The notes beneath the pieces are model-generated. The model did not search any database, was not told the origin of the DNA, and saw nothing but the letters and a program-made list of their open reading frames with translations. The position numbers were made by a program, and so were the translations under genes. From Calditrichota bacterium (GTDB lineage: Bacteria > Zixibacteria > MSB-5A5 > GN15 > FEB-12), in the NCBI GenBank assembly GCA_030641085.1, contig DAOWIC010000125.1, forward strand, positions 1-7,580: a stretch of 7,580 bases of DNA. Direction: 5' to 3'. This document shows, piece after piece, positions 1-6,233 of the stretch (its first letter is position 1; each line of letters starts with the position of its first letter).

Positions 1-1
1 G

Positions 2-379
2 GCCTGTCGTGAGATGGTCGATATTCAGCCGATCAACGCCGCCGGCAAAAGGGGTGATCAATTGGCCGCCATTATTAAAGAGAAGATCGAAGATATTGGC
101 AGTTCGGATAAAATTGTCAGAATCAAGATTCAGGGGGTCACCGAGGAGACCCTCAGTACGCTGCCGGTAGACGTAATCTCGTCGCTGAAGCAGGACGCTT
201 TTTCGCTTGATATATCATTTGAGCGGGCAAAAGATGACAATGGCAGCCTCAAATTCGGGCGCTCCGCTATCGGACGGCTTGACGAGGGTTTTCTGCGGTT
301 TCTGGATGTAGTCGATCTGGAAGGATTCGACCGGGAGCGTCTCAAGCGAGAGGCGCTGAAATATCTGGGCGAAGAATAA
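2..379 (+). CDS. 3' end of a probable SbcD/Mre11-type DNA repair exonuclease (partial)
   Basis: The frame is open from the left edge, so only the last 125 codons of a longer gene are present; the ATG at 14 is internal in my reading, because the frame extends upstream through Ala-Cys-Arg-Glu. The piece opens with an REMVDIQP segment, then a helix (DQLAAIIKEKIEDI), then a strand reading KIVRIKIQGV. This order (arginine-rich strand, helix, 'ivRlkl.G' strand, charged C-terminal helix) resembles the C-terminal capping region of bacterial SbcD/YhaO metallophosphoesterases, which process DNA ends, usually with an SMC-like ATPase. The catalytic metal-binding domain would lie left of the window, so the call cannot be confirmed here. 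No SbcC-like partner follows; the gene ends in TAA inside a terminator hairpin. The family match is from memory of the fold pattern only. It could be another protein with a similar alpha/beta tail. Confidence 0.5.
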   Translation, partial: ACREMVDIQPINAAGKRGDQLAAIIKEKIEDIGSSDKIVRIKIQGVTEETLSTLPVDVISSLKQDAFSLDISFERAKDDNGSLKFGRSAIGRLDEGFLRFLDVVDLEGFDRERLKREALKYLGEE

Positions 380-408
380 AAAAGGCCGGTCAGTTAACCG
401 GCCTTTTT
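379..408. terminator. Bidirectional intrinsic terminator between convergent genes
   Basis: GGCCGGT (384-390) pairs with ACCGGCC (397-403) around a 6-nt loop. It is flanked by A5 on the left and T5 on the right, giving a perfect stem of 12 pairs if the A/T arms are counted. Because the A and T tracts are symmetric, it has the form of a Rho-independent terminator on both strands. It overlaps the stop codon of the left gene and lies about 20 bp past the stop of the convergent transporter gene, so it probably serves both. Confidence 0.9.
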
Positions 409-428
409 ACTTATACAGCCATGTTTTT

Positions 429-1820
429 CTAATCACCGTACGACATAAACGGGAGCAACTCGAGTCCGTGCAGTATGACGATCAAGACCGCAATCGGCGT
501 GATATACCTCAGCACGACCATAAATCCTTTGTATAGTCCGCCCCGGGAGCCGAATTCGGCGATTCGGTCACTGTCTTTGACTACCCAGGCGATAAAGAGG
601 CATGTAAGCAGCCCACCGATCGGCAGCATATAATTGGTGGAGATAAAGTCGAAGATATCCAGAAAGCCCTGATCTTTGCCCCGGAAGGGAAGAGTCCAGC
701 CGGAAACGGCGGAGAGGATTCCGATTAGGTATATTATCCCGCCCATTATCAGAGTGGCTTTAGTCCGCCCCCAGCCGCGTTCATCGACAAACTACGAGAC
801 CACTACCTCCAGCAGGCTGATTCCGGAGGTGATCGCCGCAAAGGTCAGAAGCACAAAAAACGGCACTGAAACAATCGGTCCGGTCTGCGCAAACAGCACC
901 GGCAGGGTCATGAAGATCAGCCCCGGCCCTTTGTCCGGTTCGAGGCCGAAATGGAAGACGAGTGAAAAGATCGCTACTCCGGCCAGCAGGGCGATGAGAG
1001 TGTCCAGCACTGAGATCGTCACGGCATCACGGACTAAATTCGCCTCTCGTCTCATATAGCTGCCGTAGGTAATCATCGCTCCCATCCCGAGCGACAGCGT
1101 GAAAAAGGCGTGTCCCAGGGCCGAGAGTACTGCTTCGGCGCTAAGTTTGGAGAAATCCGGCTTGAACATGAAATTCAGCGCCTGCATGCCGCCGTGAGTG
1201 TAGAACAGTCCGTACACCATCAGGGCCAACAGAATGACCAGCAGCGACGGCATCAGGATTCGCGACCAGCGTTCGATACCGCGTTGTATCCCGCCGATAA
1301 CGATTCCGATACAGAGCGCCATGAACACCGTGTGCCAGAAAACCGACTTGCCCGGACTGCCGACAAGGTCGATGAACTGTCCTTGAATCTGCTCGGCCGT
1401 GCCGGCGAAACCGATAATCGATTTACCGATATATGCCAGCGCCCAGCCGGCGATAACGCTGTAGAATGACAGGATTATAAAGCCCGAGGCTACCCCCAGC
1501 CATCCCACGAGTTGCCACGGAGAGCCGTCACGGTGCAGCCGCTGGAACGCGCCGACCGGGTTCTCCTGGGCGCGGCGTCCGATCATGAACTCAGCTATCA
1601 TTAGGGGCAGACCGACAATCACCACGCACCCGAGGTAGACCAAAACAAACGCTCCGCCGCCGTAAACCCCGGTGATATACGGAAACTTCCAGATATTTCC
1701 GAGACCGACAGCAGACCCGGCCGCAGCCAGGATAAAGCCGAAACGGGTGGTCCAGGTGCCTCGGTTCGTGGAAAGTCTGCCCTTGATCCCTTTGTCTCCC
1801 ATCTCATTCGCCATGCGCAT
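429..1820 (-). pseudogene. Sodium-dependent transporter, NSS/SNF family, interrupted by one in-frame amber codon
   Basis: Read as one frame, this is 463 codons, normal for a bacterial neurotransmitter:sodium symporter (MhsT/LeuT type), which imports amino acids or related solutes with Na+ across the inner membrane. TM1 carries the family signature GLGNIWKFPY followed by GGGAF (residues 39-57). The TM6 region reads SLGMGAMITYGSYM, and TM8 ends in ITSGISLLEVVVS. Codon 343 (bases 792-794) is TAG. The same frame then continues FVDERGWGR and three more hydrophobic segments (TM9-TM11) to a true TAG stop at 429-431. Relatives usually carry an aromatic residue, often Tyr, at this point, so TAC or TAT to TAG is a likely one-base change. 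A truncated product would lack TM9-11 and probably be inactive. GGAG at 1824-1827 sits only 3 nt from the ATG at 1818-1820 but 9 nt from the ATG at 1812-1814, so the second is the likelier start. Family call is firm; pseudogene status is not (possible base error or suppression). Substrate unknown. Confidence 0.85.
792..794 (-). other. In-frame TAG within the transporter gene
   Basis: The plus strand reads CTA, which is TAG on the coding strand, between Ser342 and Phe344 of the transporter. Both flanks align with the family consensus at the TM8-TM9 junction without any gain or loss of bases. The interruption is therefore a single substitution, not a frameshift. An ATG at 744-746 could restart translation, but only for a 105-residue fragment. 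Confidence 0.95.
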
Positions 1821-1836
1821 TTTCTCCAGTGTGCGT

Positions 1837-1862
1837 TTTTCCCATATATATGTTTGGGAAAA
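1837..1862. promoter_or_regulatory. Perfect inverted repeat in the transporter leader, candidate operator
   Basis: TTTTCCCA (1837-1844) and TGGGAAAA (1855-1862) are exact 8-bp inverted copies separated by 10 bp of AT-rich sequence, about 23 bp upstream of the transporter start. The repeat overlaps the predicted -10 element of the minus-strand promoter, the position expected for a repressor site. It could also form a hairpin in the transporter 5' UTR. No regulator is identified in the window. Confidence 0.4.
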
Positions 1863-1887
1863 TGGCCCAGCGATAGATTTCTGTCAA
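1859..1887 (-). promoter_or_regulatory. Candidate sigma70-type promoter for the transporter
   Basis: On the minus strand, a perfect TTGACA (-35; plus-strand TGTCAA at 1882-1887) is followed after 17 bp by CATTTT (-10; 1859-1864), a weak match to TATAAT. The predicted start of transcription would be near 1852, about 30-40 nt before the transporter start codons. The -35 and spacing are good; the -10 is poor. Confidence 0.4.
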
Positions 1888-1959
1888 CTAATAAAGTATA
1901 CTGCAACTTTCGACCGTGCATGGTTGTAAACAGGCAAAGAAACCGGTCGGCGATTTTTG

Positions 1960-1988
1960 TTGACGGGCAGCAGGGCGCCGGTTAGTTT
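1960..1988 (+). promoter_or_regulatory. Candidate sigma70-type promoter for the barrel-like gene and cluster
   Basis: TTGACG at 1960-1965 is followed after a 17-bp spacer by TAGTTT at 1983-1988, a partial -10 match. Transcription would begin near 1995, leaving a leader of about 40 nt before the ATG at 2034. That leaves almost no leader for an alternative start at 2001. It may also drive the downstream uppP cluster, since no terminator is visible after the first gene. Confidence 0.4.
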
Positions 1989-2033
1989 GGCTTACTTGAA
2001 ATGGTGGAAATCTCAAGAACAAGGATGTGGGAT

Positions 2034-2678
2034 ATGAAAAGGATCGCTCTCTTTACTGTTCTGACCCTGGCGCTCATGACGTCCAGTGGCATGGCTATGG
2101 ATGCCGCCGGCTCCAGTCTTGGAAATCTCTGCACTGCCCAGCCGCTCGGTATGGGCATCGGTAATTTCTCTATCGGCATCGGCCTGGCCGATCTCACCTC
2201 GGTTTCAGGCGGCTTTGGCTATGGCATTTCCGAGCACACCGATGGCCGCATTCGCCTTGCCCTGGTTGACGATGAAAATATCGATACCAAGATCGCCCTG
2301 GGAGTCGATTTCAAGTACCAACTCGTGTCGGTCGACAGTATTTCCAACGGACCATTCGATATGGGCCTTGGCGCCTTCGTCGAATATGTCGATGTCGACG
2401 CCTGGTCGGTTTTCCAGGTGGGCGGACAGTATATCGGTTCGTACCCGGTCAAATTGAACAGCGGTCGAACGCTTACTCCCTACGGCCGGTTCAATATCAG
2501 GATAGAATCGATTAGCTGGGAGGGGGGGAGTGCCGTACACGAGGATGAGACCAATCTCGAATTCGGCCTCAACGGCGGTGTTATGTGGGAGTTGACTAAC
2601 ACCATTAACGTGTTCGGCGAATTTCAAATCGATGGTAACGACGGCGTTTTCTTCGGCATCGATTTTAATGTACTCTAA
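2034..2678 (+). CDS. Small exported beta-rich protein, probable outer-membrane barrel, function unknown
   Basis: The product is 214 residues. It starts with a clear signal peptide: MKR, a hydrophobic core (IALFTVLTLALM), then small residues with likely cleavage near GMA (residue 21) or a few residues later. The rest alternates polar and hydrophobic residues in about eight to nine predicted strands (for example around 70-78, 84-98, 109-118, 123-134, 148-158, 173-185, 191-199 and 203-211), with Gly/Asp/Asn-rich turns. This fits a small eight-stranded outer-membrane barrel. The last residues (FFGIDFNVL) are hydrophobic, though the usual terminal Phe is missing. I chose the ATG at 2034 because AAGGA (2021-2025) is 8 nt upstream and the signal peptide begins there; an in-frame ATG at 2001 would add 11 residues before it. 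I do not recognise the family. The gene is 48 bp upstream of uppP on the same strand and may be co-transcribed with it. Confidence 0.75.
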   Translation: MKRIALFTVLTLALMTSSGMAMDAAGSSLGNLCTAQPLGMGIGNFSIGIGLADLTSVSGGFGYGISEHTDGRIRLALVDDENIDTKIALGVDFKYQLVSVDSISNGPFDMGLGAFVEYVDVDAWSVFQVGGQYIGSYPVKLNSGRTLTPYGRFNIRIESISWEGGSAVHEDETNLEFGLNGGVMWELTNTINVFGEFQIDGNDGVFFGIDFNVL

Positions 2679-2691
2679 TCCAAATTCCGAC

Positions 2692-2726
2692 GCGGCCTCG
2701 TCGACGACTGGAGGCGAGGTCGCCGC
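2692..2726 (+). promoter_or_regulatory. Ribosome-binding region of uppP with a possible sequestering hairpin
   Basis: GAGGT at 2716-2720 lies 6 nt before the uppP ATG and is the best Shine-Dalgarno candidate; a second, GGAGG at 2710-2714, is 12 nt away. CCTCG at 2696-2700 can pair with CGAGG at 2715-2719, and GCGG (2692-2695) with CCGC (2723-2726) past a 3-nt bulge. That fold would hide the nearer site. The pairing is seen by eye only, and a regulatory role is speculative. Confidence 0.3.
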
Positions 2727-3500
2727 ATGTCTCTAATCGACGCTATTATCCTCGGCATTATTCAGGGATTGACCGAATTTCTGCCAGTCTCTTCCTCGGG
2801 ACATTTGGTCCTGACCGAAGCGATTCTGGGCGTCAAGAGCGAGGGCGTGACATTTGAACTGATGGTTCATGTCGGCTCGCTTGTGGCGGTTCTGATATAT
2901 TTCCGGCGCAAGATATTCGCACTGATCGCGGCGATTTTCGATTCCACACGAACGCGCGAGCGGGAGATGCTTCTATATCTTATTCTGGCGACCATACCGA
3001 TTGTGCTGGGCGGACTCTTCCTGATCGGATTTATCCGCACCGCCTTTTCAAGTCCGGTGCTCGCGTCCGTATTTCTTTTTGTTACCGGCCTGATACTTTT
3101 TTCTACCCGGTTCGCGCGGCCATCCCAAGCTCATATCGATCCGGCGCGTGCGCTCATAATCGGCGTGGCGCAGGTTCTGGCGCTTCTGCCCGGGATATCC
3201 CGTTCCGGATCGACTATATCGGCCGGGCTTATAGCCGGTGTAGAACCGGCCGAGGCCGCCGAGTTTTCGTTCCTGCTGTCAATCCCGGCCATCCTGGGGG
3301 CGCTGGTTCTCAAATGGCGCGATCTGGTCGCCGTGGACACATCGTTGATACCGCAGTATGTAACAGGCACGGTGGTGAGTTTTTTATGCTCGCTGCTGGC
3401 CGTATACGCCGTCCTGCGCCTGATCAGGCGCGGTAAATTCGTTTATTTCTCCTCTTATTGTTTTGCGGCCGGAGCGCTCGGGCTATATCTTTTCTTGTAA
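2727..3500 (+). CDS. uppP: Undecaprenyl-diphosphatase (BacA/UppP family)
   Basis: This inner-membrane enzyme removes a phosphate from undecaprenyl diphosphate, regenerating the lipid carrier for peptidoglycan and surface polysaccharide; high levels give bacitracin resistance in known cases. At 257 residues it is close to the E. coli protein (273). The N-terminal catalytic motif is intact: QGLTEFLPVSSSGH at residues 13-26, giving the Q/E-xxx-E pair Q13/E17 and H26. The second motif, PGISRSGST, is at 155-163 with the catalytic Arg at 159. Several hydrophobic membrane segments lie between and after them, and the protein ends in a hydrophobic helix (AAGALGLYLFL). The TAA stop (3498-3500) is immediately followed by the ATG of the next gene, which implies translational coupling. 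Location beside a glycosyltransferase fits a shared role in envelope glycan synthesis. Confidence 0.97.
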   Translation: MSLIDAIILGIIQGLTEFLPVSSSGHLVLTEAILGVKSEGVTFELMVHVGSLVAVLIYFRRKIFALIAAIFDSTRTREREMLLYLILATIPIVLGGLFLIGFIRTAFSSPVLASVFLFVTGLILFSTRFARPSQAHIDPARALIIGVAQVLALLPGISRSGSTISAGLIAGVEPAEAAEFSFLLSIPAILGALVLKWRDLVAVDTSLIPQYVTGTVVSFLCSLLAVYAVLRLIRRGKFVYFSSYCFAAGALGLYLFL

Positions 3501-5102
3501 ATGAGTGAAAAGATTCTGGTCATTCGCGTCGGTTCGCTGGGCGATATCGTTCTGACATCGGCGACGATCATAAATCTCAAGATCAATCACCCGGACTGTC
3601 AGATTATCTATCTCTGTAAGGAAAGGTTTCGACCGATTGTGGAGATGATCGACGGCGTGGATGAGATTATCGCGCTGCCGGACGGTATCTCGGCGTCTGC
3701 TTATTTCGCTCTGCTGCTGGAGTTGGACAAGCGCAATTTTGACACTATCATTGATCTGCAGGGTAATTTTCGTTCATGGCTGGCTCGCAAGACGATCACT
3801 GCCAACCACAAGAGCGTTTACCCCAAACGCCGCTACGAACGTATCCTGGCTGTCAAAAGGAAAACGATCCCCGCAAGCTGGCCCCACACAATCGACCTCT
3901 ATAACGAAGCGCTACGTCAACTCGACCTGAGAGCGCCAGCCAAACGACCGGTTCTGACCCCGCCGTCACTTCAATCGGGGACCGCCGTCGAGACCTTCCT
4001 TGAGAAAAACAAACGCTTTGTTGTTGTTGCTCCCGGAGCGGCTCACCTGACCAAACAATATCCGGCCGACCGGTTTGTCGAAATCGCCAATGGGATACAC
4101 CAACGCACCGGTGCGGGCATAGTCTGGGCGACGACATCAAGTGAGACCGTTACCGCATCACCACTCGGCGAGATCGGAGCCGAAAACTGTCTGGAACTGG
4201 TCGATCACCCGATAGAATCCCTGGCCGGTTTGTTGTCGCGAGCGGTTTTGACTGTCGCCAACGATTCCGGTATCACGCATATCTCCTCCGCGGTCGGCAC
4301 GCCTGTGGTAGCGCTGTTCGGACCGACCCACCCCGTGCTCGGATTCGCGCCGCGAGGAATGTTCGACCGTGTGGTTGAGGTGGAAGAACAATGTCGTCCC
4401 TGTTCGCTGCACGGCAAAAAAAAATGCTACCGCGATCAACGTTACTGTTTTGATAGGATCCGTCCTGAAGATGTAGTCACATCCGCATTGGACCTGATGG
4501 GAAAAACGGAACCATCCTGCTGCGCCCTTTTTATTGATCGTGACGGAACGACAATTGTCGACAAGGATTATCTCAGCGACCCGGAAAGAGTCGAGCTTAT
4601 CGACGGTTCGGTTCAGGCGCTGCAAAAAGCAATGGCCCTTGGCTACAAGATCGTGATCATCTCCAATCAATCCGGTGTCGCCCGGGGATATTTCGATATC
4701 GAATCGGTTGACCGTGTGAACGCGCGGCTTCTGGAGATGCTCGCGGCCCACCAGATCGAAGTGGACGGCGTATACTTCTGCCCGCATTATCCGGGGGGAA
4801 CGGTCGAGCGTTTTGCGCGTCGTTGTGATTGTCGCAAACCGGCCACGGGCATGGTGGAAGAAGCGGCCTACCAACTCGGTGTGAGCCTGCGTAAATCTTA
4901 TGTTATAGGCGATAAACTCGATGATATCCATCTCGCAAAAGCGAGTGGTGCGACGCCTATCCTGGTTCGCACCGGCTACGGTACCCGCAGTGAGTCCGGC
5001 CTCGGCTCCAACCGGTTCTACGAAAAAGTGATTACGGTTGACAATCTTCTCGGCGCCGTTGAGTATCTTGAGGAGCGTGACAAGAATGTTAAAAGCGGCT
5101 GA
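3501..5102 (+). CDS. Fusion of a GT9 heptosyltransferase-like enzyme with a GmhB-like HAD phosphatase
   Basis: The product is 533 residues with two domains. Residues 1 to about 335 are glycosyltransferase family 9 (WaaC/WaaF type), which moves heptose from ADP-heptose to LPS inner core at the cytoplasmic face. Visible signs are VIRVGSLGDIV at 7-17 with the base-position Asp15, NDSGITH at 254-260 followed by GTPVVALFGPTHP, and a cysteine cluster at 298-316 common in this family. Residues about 338-533 match GmhB, the HAD-IIIA phosphatase that removes the C7 phosphate of heptose 1,7-bisphosphate: DRDGT at 346-350 (nucleophile D346, acid D348), SNQSG at 388-392, zinc-loop ligands CPH (C427, H429) and CDC (C442, C444), RKP with K446, and GDKLDD at 470-475. 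All catalytic residues of both halves appear intact. The start has no nearby Shine-Dalgarno and abuts the uppP stop, so it is probably translated by coupling. Exact acceptor and anomer specificity are unknown. Confidence 0.93.
   Translation: MSEKILVIRVGSLGDIVLTSATIINLKINHPDCQIIYLCKERFRPIVEMIDGVDEIIALPDGISASAYFALLLELDKRNFDTIIDLQGNFRSWLARKTITANHKSVYPKRRYERILAVKRKTIPASWPHTIDLYNEALRQLDLRAPAKRPVLTPPSLQSGTAVETFLEKNKRFVVVAPGAAHLTKQYPADRFVEIANGIHQRTGAGIVWATTSSETVTASPLGEIGAENCLELVDHPIESLAGLLSRAVLTVANDSGITHISSAVGTPVVALFGPTHPVLGFAPRGMFDRVVEVEEQCRPCSLHGKKKCYRDQRYCFDRIRPEDVVTSALDLMGKTEPSCCALFIDRDGTTIVDKDYLSDPERVELIDGSVQALQKAMALGYKIVIISNQSGVARGYFDIESVDRVNARLLEMLAAHQIEVDGVYFCPHYPGGTVERFARRCDCRKPATGMVEEAAYQLGVSLRKSYVIGDKLDDIHLAKASGATPILVRTGYGTRSESGLGSNRFYEKVITVDNLLGAVEYLEERDKNVKSG
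5070..5102 (+). promoter_or_regulatory. Internal ribosome-binding site and 17-nt gene overlap
   Basis: GAGGAG at 5070-5075, inside the end of the fusion gene, is 10 nt before the ATG at 5086. The two coding regions overlap by 17 nt (5086-5102). This arrangement decides the radical SAM start: the upstream in-frame ATG at 5038 has no comparable site, and the in-frame GTG at 5077 is too close to this one. Confidence 0.75.
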
Positions 5103-6075
5103 GTTTTCACAGACTTTATCGGAATCCCGGGTGGGCTGCCTGCTCTGTCCTGCGGAGTGCAAGCTCGGTGAAGGACAGGTAGGCATCTGCGGCTGCCGGT
5201 TCAATCAGGACGGCAAGCTGATGACCAGCAATTATGGCGAGTTGGTCACGCTGGCGGTCGATCCGATCGAGAAGAAGCCGCTGTATCACTTTTATCCAAC
5301 CGCCGATATTCTCTCCACCGGACCGAATGGGTGCAATTTCTCCTGTGTCAATTGCCAGAACTGGCAGATCTCGCAGTGTAAAATCGAAACCGCCTACTGG
5401 TCGCCGGAGGAACTGGCCGATGCGGCCAACCGCGACGGCTCGATAGGTATCGCCTTTACCTACACCGAACCGCTGATCTGGTACGAATACATCATGGATG
5501 TCGCGCCGCTGCTGAAAGCCAACGGCCAGAAAGTAGTGCTGGTCTCCAACGGATATGTCAGCCCGCGACCGCTGGAAAAACTGATCGGTGTCATGGACGC
5601 CATCAACATCGACCTCAAAAGCATGCGCCCGGATTTCTACCGCCGAATCTGCAAAGGCGAACTCGCGCCGGTGCTGGACAATATCCGCGCTATCGCCGAA
5701 TCGAATGTTCACATGGAACTGACCAACCTCGTAATTCCGACGATGAACGACTCCGAGGAGGACCTGAAACAGTTGATTGATTTTGTCGCCTCGCTTTCGG
5801 ACATGATTCCGCTGCATTTTTCGGCATATCATCCCGACTACAAGCTGGAACTGCCTCCCACTCCGATCGATACGATGTTAAAGGCCCGGGAGCTTGCGCG
5901 TCGAAAGCTGAAATTTGTATATTTAGGTAATGTGCACATTCCTGGCTGTGCCAATACGATTTGTCCCGCATGCAAGCGTTTGCTGGTCAGTCGTGACGGT
6001 TACCAGACCCGAATTGAGGGATTGAACGGCTCGAAGTGCGCCGATTGCGGGGAAGAAACCGCAATCGTAGTCTGA
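5086..6075 (+). CDS. amrS: AmmeMemoRadiSam system radical SAM enzyme
   Basis: The product is 329 residues in the PflA-like radical SAM group, with a 4Fe-4S cluster that cleaves S-adenosylmethionine. The cluster motif CNFSCVNC gives C83, C87 and C90, followed by QNWQISQ. Just before it is the family block DPIEKKPLYHFYP at 59-71. The N terminus has a second cysteine set (C18, C21, C25, C35), and the C terminus has two CxxC pairs (C293/C296 and C318/C321), probably a zinc ribbon or an extra metal site. This layout separates it from ordinary pyruvate formate-lyase activases. In many genomes the gene partners with AMMECR1 (amrA) and Memo (amrB) genes; neither is in this window. The natural reaction is, as far as I know, unproven; RNA or small-molecule modification has been proposed from comparative genomics. 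It overlaps the preceding gene by 17 nt and is the last gene of the tight cluster. Confidence 0.92.
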   Translation: MLKAAEFSQTLSESRVGCLLCPAECKLGEGQVGICGCRFNQDGKLMTSNYGELVTLAVDPIEKKPLYHFYPTADILSTGPNGCNFSCVNCQNWQISQCKIETAYWSPEELADAANRDGSIGIAFTYTEPLIWYEYIMDVAPLLKANGQKVVLVSNGYVSPRPLEKLIGVMDAINIDLKSMRPDFYRRICKGELAPVLDNIRAIAESNVHMELTNLVIPTMNDSEEDLKQLIDFVASLSDMIPLHFSAYHPDYKLELPPTPIDTMLKARELARRKLKFVYLGNVHIPGCANTICPACKRLLVSRDGYQTRIEGLNGSKCADCGEETAIVV

Positions 6076-6233
6076 TTATGAAATGCGGTAAATCGTCCGA
6101 TAATGATGAAACAGCCTGTCAGGTTATTTGTTTTTGAGGACCTGTCGCAATCGATTGGACTAATCGAGAAACATAAACGTTAATAATTATGTTGATTAGA
6201 ATAAAGAAAGAAGTCTGCGGACATAGACAGCAT
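6076..6233. other. Intergenic region before the protease gene
   Basis: About 158 bp, richer in A and T than the flanking genes. It contains a small hairpin, TCGATT (6151-6156) with AATCGA (6162-6167), not followed by a T tract, so it is not a convincing terminator. TTGGAC (6155-6160) and TAATAA (6181-6186) resemble promoter elements, but the 20-bp spacing is too long for a firm call. The base change and the gap suggest a new transcription unit starts here. Confidence 0.4.

Noticed and set aside
676..1059. A 127-codon plus-strand open frame opposite the transporter break
   Set aside because: Its peptide is rich in Arg/Ser/Thr with no motif, and the opposite strand carries conserved transporter sequence on both sides of the TAG. 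It does not explain the interruption.
429..1820. Genome-wide TAG recoding as the explanation for the transporter interruption
   Set aside because: Only one internal TAG is seen in the window, and the same gene appears to end normally at a TAG. One window cannot support recoding.
2001..2033. Earlier in-frame start for the barrel-like protein
   Set aside because: It would place 11 residues before a standard signal peptide, lacks a good ribosome-binding site, and lies almost at the predicted transcription start.
4158..5204. A 348-codon open frame on the minus strand across the fusion gene
   Set aside because: It is antisense to a protein with two clearly conserved domains, crosses into the next gene, and its translation shows no recognisable motif.
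5116..5832. A 238-codon open frame on the minus strand
   Set aside because: It lies wholly opposite the radical SAM gene, whose cysteine motifs and family block are unmistakable.
6151..6167. Hairpin TCGATT/AATCGA after the radical SAM gene as a terminator
   Set aside because: The stem is only 6 bp, mostly A/T, with no T tract after it, and it lies about 75 bp past the stop codon.
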